A model generated the notes under the pieces. That model saw only the letters and a list, made by a program, of their open reading frames with translations. It did not search any database and was not told the origin of the DNA. A stretch of 64,000 nt of DNA from Clostridia bacterium. Lineage in GTDB: Bacteria; Bacillota; Clostridia; Oscillospirales; Acutalibacteraceae. Location: the NCBI GenBank assembly GCA_017481575.1, contig JAFUPA010000008.1, forward strand, positions 36,391 to 100,390, in the 5' to 3' direction. Positions 16,125 to 25,722 of this stretch are shown here, one piece after another (within the stretch, counting starts at the first letter, position 1; the number at the start of each line of letters is the position of its first letter). A program made the translations under genes and the position numbers.

Positions 16125-16264
16125 CGGTTGCGTTGCAACCTACACCTCACCACCGTCTACGGCGGAGCCTCTCCTCAAGGAGAAGCCTTGGCTTATCACA
16201 AATTTGATAGCCTTCCCCTTGAGGGGAAGGTGGCATTTTCGCAAGAAAATGACGGATGAGGTGT
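16125..16264. repeat. MITE/REP-like element, copy 1
   Basis: Left end GGTTGCGTTGCAACC then ACACCTCA; right end GACGGATGAGGTGT, which mirrors the left ACACCTCA. Inside are a 20-base palindrome of CCTTCCCC/GGGGAAGG (16211-16230) and a hairpin at 16234-16251. A shorter relative lies at 47327-47414, and a diverged one at 50652-50836. No coding capacity; it may be mobilised in trans. Confidence 0.75.
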
Positions 16265-16400
16265 TAATAAAAAGACCTCAACAAACCCCAATTTGTCGAT
16301 ACAATTATAATTCTTATCCAACCGGTAGGGTGGGCGGTTCACCCCACCGCCAAACTACTCACAAGAGAATTTGCCAAAATAAAACAATATTCTTCCCGTC

Positions 16401-16429
16401 TTGCAAAATGACAACTATTGTTGTATAAT
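16401..16429 (+). promoter_or_regulatory. Promoter of the MacB-type transporter
   Basis: TTGCAA (16401-16406), 17 bases, then TATAAT (16424-16429). A small dyad ACAAC-tatt-GTTGT (16411-16424) overlaps the spacer and -10 and could be an operator; no regulator gene is adjacent. Confidence 0.65.
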
Positions 16430-16469
16430 GACAATCGGATATATATGAACTTTAAGAAAGCGGTGCATT

Positions 16470-17171
16470 ATGAGCTACATACAATTTGCAGACGTTTCGA
16501 AAATATATAAGGTGGGTGACACCGAAATCCACGCTCTCTCAAACGTGAACTTCACAATTGAGCAGGGTGAGATTTGCGTTGTTGTCGGTCCCAGCGGTGC
16601 AGGCAAAACCACACTTCTCAATGTCCTTGGCGGTATGGACTCCTGCACAAAGGGTCAGATTGCCGTTGACGACAGAATTATAACTGATTTCAGAAAACGT
16701 CAGCTTATAAATTACAGACGTGACGATGTCGGTTTTATCTTCCAGTCGTACAATCTTGTGCCCAACCTCACCGCACTTGAAAACCTTGAACTCGTTGCAA
16801 ATTTGAGCAACAAAGCCGTGGACTGTATGGAGCTTATGCGCCTTGTCGGTCTTGAAAGACGTGCAAACCTCTTCCCGTCACAGCTTTCAGGCGGTGAGCA
16901 ACAGCGTGTTGCAATCGCACGAGCTCTTGTCAAAAAGCCAAAGGTGCTTTTGTGCGACGAGCCCACGGGAGCTCTTGACTACGAAACAGGCATCCAAATT
17001 TTAAAGCTTATCAAACGTGCAAGCGAAATTATGAATATGACCGTTCTCATCATCACTCACAACAATGCAATTTCACCAATTGCCAACCGGGTAATCTCAA
17101 TGAAGAGCGGCAGAATCAGTAAAATTGAACTCAACGACACACCGATGCCCGTTGAAAGGATTGAATGGTAA
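16470..17171 (+). CDS. ABC transporter ATPase (MacB/LolD type)
   Basis: A 233-residue ATPase: Walker [11 protein letters not shown]-loop [20 protein letters not shown], signature [15 protein letters not shown], Walker [13 protein letters not shown] and H-loop ITHN. The Q-loop and signature contexts match the MacB/LolD group, which drives FtsX-type permeases. It ends one codon before the permease start. In Firmicutes such pairs often export or resist antimicrobial peptides, or act on envelope enzymes; which applies is not clear. Confidence 0.93.
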   Translation: MSYIQFADVSKIYKVGDTEIHALSNVNFTIEQGEICVVVGPSGAGKTTLLNVLGGMDSCTKGQIAVDDRIITDFRKRQLINYRRDDVGFIFQSYNLVPNLTALENLELVANLSNKAVDCMELMRLVGLERRANLFPSQLSGGEQQRVAIARALVKKPKVLLCDEPTGALDYETGIQILKLIKRASEIMNMTVLIITHNNAISPIANRVISMKSGRISKIELNDTPMPVERIEW

Positions 17172-20100
17172 ATGAAGAAAACCCTTTTAAAGGATACTCT
17201 TCGCAGCATATCCGCAAACAAGCTGAGGTTTCTGTCGGTAATCATAATCGTTGCGCTGGGAATCAGCTTCTTTGTCGGAATTAAATCCTCGTCTCCTGCG
17301 ATGGGGTATTCTGCAAACGAGTATTTCAGAATAAACAATCTGCTCGACGTTCGTGTAACTTCAAGGGTTGCTTTTTCTGAAGATGACATCAAAAAAATTG
17401 AAAATCTCGATAATGTCGATTACGTTGTCAGGTCAAAATATGTTGATGCTGTGGTAAGCGTCGGTGACTCTTCTGTTGTTGATGCGAGCGGCACACAGCT
17501 GACCTGCCGTATCAGTCCGGTTGATGTTGATGCCGCAAGGGCGTTCAGCGAAACAGGTCAGGCAGACGACAGCTACGTCAACCGCCTTGTCTTGAAAGAG
17601 GGTCGCTATCCCGAAAAGGCGGGCGAGTGCGTTATCGATGCAGGTGCAGTCAAAAACTATGCCAACCTTGAAATCGGCTCTGTAATCACCTTGAGCGGTG
17701 ACGAGGCAAGCATCACAGACTCCCTCAGAACCGAGGAGCTTACCGTCGTCGGAACAGTCGATTCACCTATGTATATCTCTACCGAAAGAGGAACAACACA
17801 GGTCGGCTCCGGCGCCTTGAGTTGCTTTGCTTTTGTAAGTGAAAGTGACTTTTCAACAAACGAAATCAACGAGCTTTTTGTCAAGGTAAAGTACGACGAT
17901 GTTTATGACAAATTCTCTGATGAATACAAGGAAATCGTTACAACTCTTTCCGATGAAATTGAAGAGATGTCGTCGGGAATTATTGACTCAAAGCTTTCCG
18001 TACTCAAGGTCGAGTACGAGGACAAGATTTCCGCCAAACAAAAGGAAATTGAAAATTATAACAAGTCAAGCGCAGATGAACTGACTGCAAAGCAAAAGGA
18101 AATTGACGAATTCAAGGCTTATGTTGACAGCGAGGATGAAATTCTCACCAACAGCAAGCAGAAAATCGAAAACGAAAAAGCTTCTTATAAATCTTCTCTC
18201 GACAGACTTAACAGCGAGTTTAATACTCTTAATGCAACCTATGAGTCAAATGTGAAGACTTATGAGGGTCAAAGCTCTGAAATCAAGGGCTACACAGACC
18301 TCAAAAACCTTTATGATGAGCTTAATTTGAAGCATACTGCCGACAAAATAAAGCTTGGCGAGCTTGAAGCTGCTAAAAATGCCGCACAGTCGGATTATGA
18401 CTACAAAAAGAGCTCTCTTGACATTGCCAAGAGCAACGTTACTTATTACGAAAACAGACTTTCAAACCTCGCTTCCGAAATCAGCAAGCTTAAAAGTGAA
18501 ATTTCCTCACTTGAGCTTGAACGCAAGGAGCTGCAGAATTCTGTTGCTGTTCTCGAAAGTGAAATCAAAACACTTGAAAAGCGTATTGAAGAGCTTGATA
18601 AAAAATATTCAGGCGGTACAATCACGTCTCTTGAAAGAATTGAACTTCTTAATTCAAGAACACAGCTTTCATCTAAAACTAACGAGCTTTCCTCTTCAAA
18701 CTCAAGAATAAAGGAAATCGGCACGCAGATTCCTAAAAAAGAAGCCTCAATTTCAACAAAAACGACCGAGCAGACGGATGCAAGCACAAGTCTTTCAAAG
18801 GCAAAGGATGCCGTAACTCTTGCAAACAGTGAACTCAATGCGGCACTTTCAGCCCTTAACTCTGCGAAGTCTAGTTATGATTCATTCAAGTCTTCATACG
18901 ATGCGGACACAGCTACGCTTAACAAATACACCGCTTCGATGAATCAGTTGACCTCGGGGCAGGGTAAGCTCACCGAGCTTGCAGACACTATTTCCAAGCA
19001 GGAAACCGAGCTTGAAGCTCTCAAAAAGCGCCTTACAGAAGCGCAGATAAGATACTCCCTTTCGGTCAGAAATGGCTCCGTAACCCTGCAGAAAGCGCAG
19101 TATGACCTCGATAACGCAAAGACCCGCTATTACACAATCGACAACGAGCTCACCGAGCTCAAAACAAAGATTGCCGAGAAAAAGACCAATCTTAACGGCG
19201 ACCTTAAAAAGCTTCGTAATACCCTCAAAAATATCGACAGCATAACATGGACAGCCACAGCCCAGTCGGCTCTTACGGGTCATTCGGCTTTTGAATCAAG
19301 TATGGATAACATACTCTCAATGTCCGACATTTTTCCGATAATCTTCCTTGTAACGGCGATGATTGCCTGCTTTGTGATTATGATGAAAAATGTCGAGGAG
19401 GAGCGAGGCTCAATCGGTCTTTTAAAGGCTTTCGGCTACTCAAATTTTGTCATAACGGGCAAGTATGTTTCTTACGCTCTTCTTGCCTGGCTTGGCGGTG
19501 CATTCCTCGGCGGAGTGCTCGGTACCTGCATTGTTCCGAGTGCGGTTTATTCGATTTTTGATATCATCTACACAGTACCTAATGTCGGTGCGGTATTCAA
19601 TTTCAAATACATTTCCCTAGGCTTGGGAATTTCATTTGTAACCACAATGGCGGCAACCTTTATGGCTGTTGTGCGTGAGCTTAAGATGTATCCGGCGGCA
19701 CTTATGCGTCCGAAGATGGTCGGTTATAATCGCCGTTCCTTACTTGAACGTATGCCCGAATTCTGGAACTCCCTTCCGTACGGTATTGTTCTGCTTATAA
19801 GAACAATTATCCGCAGCCGCAAGCGTGTTGCTGTCGGCTCTGTTGCGATTGCCTGCTGTACGGCACTCATCCTTTCATCCTTCGGTCTTTTCAATTCCGT
19901 AACGGATGTTTCGGACTCTCAATACGGCGACGACGGTATTTTTAATTACGACGTTCAGTTTGTGCTCAACGCCGAGCAAAATCCGTCAGATTCCGCCGTG
20001 CTTAATTCTGTTCGTGAGGATAAGCTTGTCAATTCCGCAATGCTCATTTCCAATAACTCTATGACCGTGTCCTCAGTTGCAGGCGGCTCAAGCATTGAGG

Positions 20101-20927
20101 GTGTTCACGTTGTTGTCCCGAGTGAAATGGAGAATATTGCCGACTATATCAATCTTGACATAATCGAAGGCTCTGCAAATCTTAACGAGGGTGGAGTTGT
20201 TCTCTCACAAAAGCTTGCACAAAGTCTCGATGCTGTTCCCGGTGATATTATATACTTTACCGATGCCAACGAAATAGTCCACCCGATTACGGTAATCGGT
20301 GTTGTTAAAAATTACATCGGGCACTATGCCTACGTTTCACCTGAGGCATACGAGGAGGTTTTCCTTGCAGAGCCCGAGTATAAATACCTTTTGTGCTCAC
20401 TCAAGGACTATATGGACGATGATGAAATTGCCGACTTTTCGGCAGGCTACCTCAAAACAGAGGATGTTGCAGGTGTAGCCACAGCCGAAACAATGTCACG
20501 CTCGGCAGACAATGCAATCAGACAGGTTATGGTGCTTGTTGTTCTCTTTGTTCTGTCTGCGTGCTTGCTTGCAATGATTGTTATGTACACAACATCAAAC
20601 GTCAACATCAGCGAACGAACGCACGAAATTGCCAACATCAAGGTAATCGGCTTCAGCGACAGCGAGGTTCTGCTTTATGTTATCCGTGAAAATCTCATTT
20701 CGACCGTCATCGGTACGGTGATCGGCTTAATCGGAGGCGTATTCCTGCATAATGCACTTGTTAACCTCATTTCCGTTGAAAATATTATGTACGGCACAAG
20801 CGTTTCGTGGTGGAGCTTTATCGTAGCAACACTTATAATTGTTTCGGTTGCTGTTGTCGCATCCTTACCGATTCTCTTCAAAATCAACAAGGTTGATATG
20901 GCGCAGGAACTCAAATCAATTGAATAA
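17172..20927 (+). CDS. FtsX-like ABC permease with long extracytoplasmic coiled coil
   Basis: A 1251-residue permease. An N-terminal membrane segment (about residues 20-38) is followed by a MacB-like outer domain, then roughly 430 residues of coiled coil (about 270-700) rich in Glu, Lys, Ser and Leu. A first FtsX core of three segments follows (about 718-850), then another membrane segment (about 895), a second outer domain and a final three-segment core (from about 1115). This is the four-plus-four layout of large Firmicutes MacB-type permeases. The coiled coil could span the wall. Directly behind its ATPase gene. Confidence 0.9.
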   Translation: MKKTLLKDTLRSISANKLRFLSVIIIVALGISFFVGIKSSSPAMGYSANEYFRINNLLDVRVTSRVAFSEDDIKKIENLDNVDYVVRSKYVDAVVSVGDSSVVDASGTQLTCRISPVDVDAARAFSETGQADDSYVNRLVLKEGRYPEKAGECVIDAGAVKNYANLEIGSVITLSGDEASITDSLRTEELTVVGTVDSPMYISTERGTTQVGSGALSCFAFVSESDFSTNEINELFVKVKYDDVYDKFSDEYKEIVTTLSDEIEEMSSGIIDSKLSVLKVEYEDKISAKQKEIENYNKSSADELTAKQKEIDEFKAYVDSEDEILTNSKQKIENEKASYKSSLDRLNSEFNTLNATYESNVKTYEGQSSEIKGYTDLKNLYDELNLKHTADKIKLGELEAAKNAAQSDYDYKKSSLDIAKSNVTYYENRLSNLASEISKLKSEISSLELERKELQNSVAVLESEIKTLEKRIEELDKKYSGGTITSLERIELLNSRTQLSSKTNELSSSNSRIKEIGTQIPKKEASISTKTTEQTDASTSLSKAKDAVTLANSELNAALSALNSAKSSYDSFKSSYDADTATLNKYTASMNQLTSGQGKLTELADTISKQETELEALKKRLTEAQIRYSLSVRNGSVTLQKAQYDLDNAKTRYYTIDNELTELKTKIAEKKTNLNGDLKKLRNTLKNIDSITWTATAQSALTGHSAFESSMDNILSMSDIFPIIFLVTAMIACFVIMMKNVEEERGSIGLLKAFGYSNFVITGKYVSYALLAWLGGAFLGGVLGTCIVPSAVYSIFDIIYTVPNVGAVFNFKYISLGLGISFVTTMAATFMAVVRELKMYPAALMRPKMVGYNRRSLLERMPEFWNSLPYGIVLLIRTIIRSRKRVAVGSVAIACCTALILSSFGLFNSVTDVSDSQYGDDGIFNYDVQFVLNAEQNPSDSAVLNSVREDKLVNSAMLISNNSMTVSSVAGGSSIEGVHVVVPSEMENIADYINLDIIEGSANLNEGGVVLSQKLAQSLDAVPGDIIYFTDANEIVHPITVIGVVKNYIGHYAYVSPEAYEEVFLAEPEYKYLLCSLKDYMDDDEIADFSAGYLKTEDVAGVATAETMSRSADNAIRQVMVLVVLFVLSACLLAMIVMYTTSNVNISERTHEIANIKVIGFSDSEVLLYVIRENLISTVIGTVIGLIGGVFLHNALVNLISVENIMYGTSVSWWSFIVATLIIVSVAVVASLPILFKINKVDMAQELKSIE

Positions 20928-20935
20928 CAAAGTCG

Positions 20936-20969
20936 TGACCGCTTCTTAAGAGAGGCGGTCACTTTTTTC
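20936..20969 (+). terminator. Terminator of the ABC transporter operon
   Basis: Stem GTGACCGC/GCGGTCAC (20936-20943 and 20956-20963) is followed by six T. Confidence 0.88.
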
Positions 20970-21003
20970 TTGCTAAAATACTTCTAATTCCCACCTTTTT
21001 CTG

Positions 21004-21032
21004 TTGCATTATCCAATAAAATAATGTATAAT
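21004..21032 (+). promoter_or_regulatory. Promoter of the miaB-mutSL cluster
   Basis: TTGCAT (21004-21009), 17 bases, TATAAT (21027-21032). The ATG at 21024 overlaps the spacer and -10 box and so cannot be the start of miaB, which supports the GTG at 21069. Confidence 0.75.
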
Positions 21033-21068
21033 AAACTGATTATAAGATTAAAAAGAGAGGTGTCGCCT

Positions 21069-22499
21069 GTGAACACAAATAAGCCGTCAAAAAACTGCTT
21101 TGTTCCGCTCGACGAGCTCGAAAAACAAAGAGAATATTCAAGCCTTGTCGGCTCGGTTTTGTCAGCACGGTTTACGGGCAAGCCCCTTGCTTTTGTGCAT
21201 ACCTACGGCTGTCAGGGTAATGTTGCCGACGGTGAAAGAATCAAAGGCTTGCTCCAGTCTGCGGGCTACGGTTTCACCGAAGATGTCAACAAAGCTGACC
21301 TTATTCTATACAACACCTGTGCTATCCGTGAGCACGCCGAGGACAGAATTTACGGCAATGTCGGAGCAATCAAAAAGCTCAAAAAATCTAATCCGAATCT
21401 TATTATCGCCCTTTGCGGTTGTATGATGCAACAGCAAAGAGTGGCGGATAAAATCAAAAAAAGCTACCCGTTTGTTGACCTTGTTTTCGGCACACACGTT
21501 ATTCACAAGATCCCGGAGCTTCTTTACAGAGTTCTTTGCACGGGCAAAAGGGTGTTTGAGTGTAACGACAGCGACGGTGTAATTGCCGAAAATTTGCCTG
21601 TAAGACGTGACGGCACGGTTAAGGGCTGGCTTCCGATTATGTACGGTTGCAACAATTTCTGCAGTTATTGCATTGTTCCTTATGTCCGTGGTCGTGAAAG
21701 AAGCCGTAAACCCGAGGACATTATCAAAGAGGCAAAAGAGCTCATTGCAATGGGCTGTAAGGATATAACACTTCTCGGTCAGAATGTTAATTCCTACGGC
21801 AAAAACCTTGACTGTGATATAAACTTCTCAAAGCTTTTACAGCAGATTAACGACCTTGAGGGCGATTTCATAATCCGCTTTATGACCTCGCACCCGAAGG
21901 ACTGCACTAAGGAATTGCTTGACACAATGGCCCGCTGTGACAAGGTTGCAAAGCATTTGCACCTGCCGTTCCAGAGCGGCAATAACCGTGTCCTCCACGA
22001 AATGAACCGTGGCTACACAAGAGAACAGTATCTTGAGCTTGCACGCTATGCACGTCAGGTAATGCCGGGACTTTCAATGACGAGTGACGTCATCGTCGGC
22101 TTCCCGGGCGAAACGTACGAGGAGTTTTGTGATACATTAACCCTCATTGACGAGGTCAGGTTCACTTCGCTTTACACCTTCATTTTCTCCTCAAGACCGG
22201 GTACAAAGGCGGCATCAATGCCCGACCCCGTTTCACGTGAGGAAAAGGGTGTGTGGTTCAAGGAGCTTACAGACCTGCAGGAAAAAATCGCAGGCGAACG
22301 CACAGCAAAAATGAAAGGTGAAACCTTCACGGTTTTGTGCGAAGGCTACGCTAAAGAGGGTATTCTCAACGGCAGAACACAGGGTAATATTATGATTGAA
22401 TTCCCCGAAGTCGAGGGAAAGGACGTTTTAGGCAAGTTCTGTAAGGTAAAGGTTACAGAGCCGCTTACCTGGATTGTAAGAGGCGAGCTTGCAGAATAA
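21069..22499 (+). CDS. miaB: tRNA-2-methylthio-N6-dimethylallyladenosine synthase
   Basis: A 476-residue methylthiotransferase that adds a methylthio group to i6A37 in tRNA. N-terminal cluster cysteines are in HTYGCQGNV, YNTCAIREHAEDR and LCGCMMQQ; the radical-SAM cysteines are in CNNFCSYCIVPYVRGRERSR; a TRAM domain closes the protein. GTG 21069 is chosen because AGAGAGG lies eight bases upstream and the promoter overlaps the longer frame. Its partner miaA lies five genes downstream. Common MiaB has CQMN where this has CQGN. Confidence 0.94.
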   Translation: MNTNKPSKNCFVPLDELEKQREYSSLVGSVLSARFTGKPLAFVHTYGCQGNVADGERIKGLLQSAGYGFTEDVNKADLILYNTCAIREHAEDRIYGNVGAIKKLKKSNPNLIIALCGCMMQQQRVADKIKKSYPFVDLVFGTHVIHKIPELLYRVLCTGKRVFECNDSDGVIAENLPVRRDGTVKGWLPIMYGCNNFCSYCIVPYVRGRERSRKPEDIIKEAKELIAMGCKDITLLGQNVNSYGKNLDCDINFSKLLQQINDLEGDFIIRFMTSHPKDCTKELLDTMARCDKVAKHLHLPFQSGNNRVLHEMNRGYTREQYLELARYARQVMPGLSMTSDVIVGFPGETYEEFCDTLTLIDEVRFTSLYTFIFSSRPGTKAASMPDPVSREEKGVWFKELTDLQEKIAGERTAKMKGETFTVLCEGYAKEGILNGRTQGNIMIEFPEVEGKDVLGKFCKVKVTEPLTWIVRGELAE

Positions 22500-22552
22500 C
22501 TTTGTATAACTTAATTTTGTTATAAATATTTTATTTTTAAGGAGAGTTTCAA

Positions 22553-22966
22553 ATGGATATCATTGAAATTACAAGACAGCTCGGCGCAGCTATTCAGCAG
22601 GACGAGCGTTACATTGCTTTTCACGAGGCAAGAAAGGTGAACGAGGCTGATACAGATCTTAACGACCTTATCAACAAAATTCAGCTTATCCACATGTCAT
22701 ACCAGCATGAGGCTGCAAAGGACGACGCAAACGAAGAGAAGCTTCAGGCTTACGACAAGGAGTTTTCCGAGGTTTACGGCGCTGTAATGGCTAACGAGAA
22801 TATGCAGAAGTACGAGGCAGCAAGAAAGGCTGTTGACGAGATGATGAACTACATCACACAGATTCTTGCAATGTGCGTTCAGGGCGAAGACCCTGCAACC
22901 TGTGACCCTGCACAGGCAGAGCATCACTGCTCGGGCGAGTGCGGCTCCTGCGGCGGTTGCCACTAA
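22553..22966 (+). CDS. YlbF/YmcA family protein with cysteine-rich tail
   Basis: A 137-residue helical protein with the YlbF/YmcA core (residues 1-105, for example DIIEITRQLGAAIQQDERY and YDKEFSEVYGAVMANENMQKYE). In Bacillus subtilis these form the Ric complex with YaaT, which carries iron-sulfur clusters and affects RNA processing and development. The last 30 residues hold six cysteines (CVQG, ATCD, HHCSGECGSCGGCH), fitting metal binding. Position between miaB and mutS matches ymcA in Bacillus. A strong AAGGAGAG precedes the ATG. Confidence 0.85.
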   Translation: MDIIEITRQLGAAIQQDERYIAFHEARKVNEADTDLNDLINKIQLIHMSYQHEAAKDDANEEKLQAYDKEFSEVYGAVMANENMQKYEAARKAVDEMMNYITQILAMCVQGEDPATCDPAQAEHHCSGECGSCGGCH

Positions 22967-22967
22967 G

Positions 22968-23064
22968 AAAAATTACCTTTGGTAATTTTTCAATGAAATC
23001 CGACCGTTGGTCGGGTGAAATATCGGTTTTACCGATATGAAATTTTTGCCTGTGGGCAAAATTT
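22968..23064. repeat. Tandem short-hairpin string between ylbF and mutS
   Basis: Four consecutive inverted repeats: 22968-22990, 23000-23014, 23020-23038 and 23040-23064, with stems of 6-10 bp and loops of 3-4 bases, separated by short GAAAT-like linkers. Related strings are at 58197-58309 and, as a remnant, 5585-5616. They may affect mRNA stability or mutS expression. Confidence 0.75.
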
Positions 23065-23098
23065 AAGGTGTAAAAAAACTAACTGAGGTGAAAAACAG

Positions 23099-25708
23099 AT
23101 GGCAGAAATGACGCCGATGATGAGGCAGTATCTTGAGATAAAAAAGAATTACCAGGATACCATTCTTATGTTCCGCTTGGGAGATTTCTATGAAATGTTC
23201 TTTGAGGATGCAAAGACGGCTTCACGTGAACTCGAGCTTGTGCTGACGGGCAGGGACTGCGGTCAGGAGGAGCGTGCTCCCATGTGCGGTGTACCGTTCC
23301 ACAGCGTCGATTCATACATTGCCAGACTTGTTTCACGAGGCTACAAGGTTGCCATCTGTGAACAAACCGAAGATCCCGCTACTGCAAAGGGTATTGTGAA
23401 GCGTGACGTTATCCGTATCCTCACACCGGGTACGGTTATTGAAAGCAGTATGCTTGACGAGTCAAAAAACAACTTCCTTTGCTGTGTATGGCTTAACGGT
23501 ACATCGGCAGGCGTTTGCTTTGCCGATGTGTCAACAGGCGAGCTTAATCTTACACAGATTAACGAGAAAAATCCCGCAAACAAAATTGTAAACGAAATCG
23601 GCAGATATATGCCGACGGAAATCCGCTATAACCCCGAGGTTATAAAGAGCGAAAAAATCCGTGAATTCATCAAAAACAGAGTAGAATGTACCGCTGACGA
23701 AATCGACTCGACAAAAATCAATGTTGATTACAGCCGTCAGATTATCACCGGGCATTTTAAAAAGAGCTTAACCGAGCTCGGTGTTGAGGGTAATGACGAG
23801 GCTGTCTGTGCCCTTGGTGCTACTATTGATTACCTTACCGAGGTGCAGAAATCGGGTCTCGATAACATCAGAGAAATCGAATTTTACTCGGATAACCAGT
23901 TTATGAAGCTTGACTTTTCATCAAGACGAAATCTCGAGCTTACTGAAACTATGCGAAACCGTGAAAGAAGAGGCACTCTTCTCTGGGTTCTCGACAAAAC
24001 AAAAACAGCAATGGGCAAGCGCCTTATCAGAAGCTGGCTTGAACAGCCTCTTTTGAACATTGCAAAAATCAGCAAAAGACACAATGCCGTCGAGGAGCTT
24101 TTCTCAAACACTCTTCTGCTTGAAGAGGAGATTGAAAATATCTCAAATGTCAGCGATATGGAAAGACTTATGGCTCGTATCGTTTACGAAACAGCCAATG
24201 CAAAGGAGCTTCGCTCACTTCTTTCTGCAATCAAGCTTTTGCCCGACATCAAGTCCTGCATTTCGGGTTGTAAATCCGCTTTGCTTACAGAGATTTATAA
24301 CAACATCGACCTTCTCGAGGATGTCGAACAGCTTATTGAAAACGCTATTGACGAGGAGCCGCCGTTCACCGTCAGAGAGGGCGGAATGATTAAAGACGGC
24401 TTTAACGAGGAGCTTGGCTCTCTTCGTGACATTGTAACGAACGGTAAGGGCTACATTGCCGCCGTTCAGCAAACGGAACAGGAAAAAACAGGCATCAAGA
24501 AGCTTAAAATCGGTTATAACCGTGTTTTCGGCTATTATATTGAAATTCCGAATTCCTTTAAGGAGCTTGTGCCTGAAGAATATATCAGAAAACAGACCCT
24601 TGCAAACTGTGAAAGATACATAACAAGCGAGCTTAAGGACCTCGAGTCAAAGGTGCTCGGAGCGCAGGAAAGAATTGTTAAGCTCGAGTATGAAATCTTT
24701 GTTCAGGTCAGAAACCGTGTTGCCGCAGAGCTTTACAGAATTCAGAAAACAGCTCACGCCGTTGCAACCGTGGACGTGCTTTGTTCACTTGCAAAGGTCG
24801 CACTTCGCAACAACTACACCTGCCCGATAATGACAGACGGGCAAGAGATTATTATTAAAGACGGCAGACACCCTGTTGTTGAAAAAATGGTCAAGGACAC
24901 ACCCTTTGTACCCAATGACACAACTCTTGACTGCCGTGACAACCGATGTGCAATTATCACAGGCCCGAATATGGCAGGTAAATCGACCTATATGCGTCAG
25001 GTGGCTCTCATTGTACTTATGGCACAGTGCGGCAGCTTTGTTCCTGCTTCAAGCGCACAGATAGGTGTTGTTGACTCTATCTTCACCCGTGTCGGTGCTT
25101 CGGATGACCTTGCATCGGGACAGTCCACATTTATGGTTGAAATGAGCGAGGTTGCAAACATTCTTGCTAACGCTACCGGAAACAGCCTTCTTATCTTTGA
25201 TGAAATCGGCAGAGGTACGTCAACCTTTGACGGTATGAGTATTGCCCGTGCGGTGCTTGAATACTCCGCTGACTCGAAGAAGCTCGGAGCAAAAACACTT
25301 TTTGCAACTCACTATCACGAGCTTACAGAGCTGGAGGGCGAAATTGACGGTGCTAAAAACTACAACATCGCCGTCAAAAAACGTGGTGATGACATCACAT
25401 TCCTTCGCCGCATAATCCGTGGCGGAGCAGACGGAAGCTACGGTATCGAGGTTGCAAAGCTTGCAGGTGTGCCCAATACCGTTGTAACACGAGCAAAAGC
25501 AATTCTCAAGGAGCTTGAGGAAAAGGGAGTTGTAACGGTTGTCAGAACTGTCGAAGCTCCTAAAGAGGACGATATGCAGTTGTCATTTGTTTCTAATGCC
25601 GGCGGCGAAATCGTCGACAAGCTCAAGGCGGTTGATGTCAACACATTGACACCCATTGAAGCCTTGCAGATGCTCTACGAACTCAAAAAAGAAGCAGAAA
25701 GAATATAG
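23099..25708 (+). CDS. mutS: DNA mismatch recognition protein MutS
   Basis: An 869-residue MutS. The mismatch-reading FxE motif is in LGDFYEMFFEDA near residue 37; the ATPase has GPNMAGKSTYMRQ, the LIFDEIGRGTSTFDG Walker B region and TLFATHYHEL. Length and domain order are those of MutS1. It is followed after 14 bases by mutL. A hairpin string occupies the 130 bases before it. Confidence 0.97.
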   Translation: MAEMTPMMRQYLEIKKNYQDTILMFRLGDFYEMFFEDAKTASRELELVLTGRDCGQEERAPMCGVPFHSVDSYIARLVSRGYKVAICEQTEDPATAKGIVKRDVIRILTPGTVIESSMLDESKNNFLCCVWLNGTSAGVCFADVSTGELNLTQINEKNPANKIVNEIGRYMPTEIRYNPEVIKSEKIREFIKNRVECTADEIDSTKINVDYSRQIITGHFKKSLTELGVEGNDEAVCALGATIDYLTEVQKSGLDNIREIEFYSDNQFMKLDFSSRRNLELTETMRNRERRGTLLWVLDKTKTAMGKRLIRSWLEQPLLNIAKISKRHNAVEELFSNTLLLEEEIENISNVSDMERLMARIVYETANAKELRSLLSAIKLLPDIKSCISGCKSALLTEIYNNIDLLEDVEQLIENAIDEEPPFTVREGGMIKDGFNEELGSLRDIVTNGKGYIAAVQQTEQEKTGIKKLKIGYNRVFGYYIEIPNSFKELVPEEYIRKQTLANCERYITSELKDLESKVLGAQERIVKLEYEIFVQVRNRVAAELYRIQKTAHAVATVDVLCSLAKVALRNNYTCPIMTDGQEIIIKDGRHPVVEKMVKDTPFVPNDTTLDCRDNRCAIITGPNMAGKSTYMRQVALIVLMAQCGSFVPASSAQIGVVDSIFTRVGASDDLASGQSTFMVEMSEVANILANATGNSLLIFDEIGRGTSTFDGMSIARAVLEYSADSKKLGAKTLFATHYHELTELEGEIDGAKNYNIAVKKRGDDITFLRRIIRGGADGSYGIEVAKLAGVPNTVVTRAKAILKELEEKGVVTVVRTVEAPKEDDMQLSFVSNAGGEIVDKLKAVDVNTLTPIEALQMLYELKKEAERI

Positions 25709-25722
25709 AGAGGTGATTTTTA

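Larger units (their letters stand above)
15911..16469. other. Intergenic region with two terminators, a mobile repeat and a promoter
   Basis: A 559-base stretch without a convincing gene. It holds two terminators (near 15972 and 16030), a repeat element at 16125-16264, a GC-rich inverted repeat around 16327-16350, and the promoter of the ABC transporter at 16401-16429. A 107-codon open frame at 16105-16428 runs through the repeat and is not considered real. Confidence 0.7.

Noticed and set aside
16105-16428. A 107-codon frame before the MacB-type transporter
   Set aside because: It crosses the repeat element and the promoter and has no ribosome site.
21024-21068. An earlier ATG start for miaB
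   Set aside because: The ATG is within the promoter (overlapping its -10 region), while GTG 21069 has AGAGAGG upstream.
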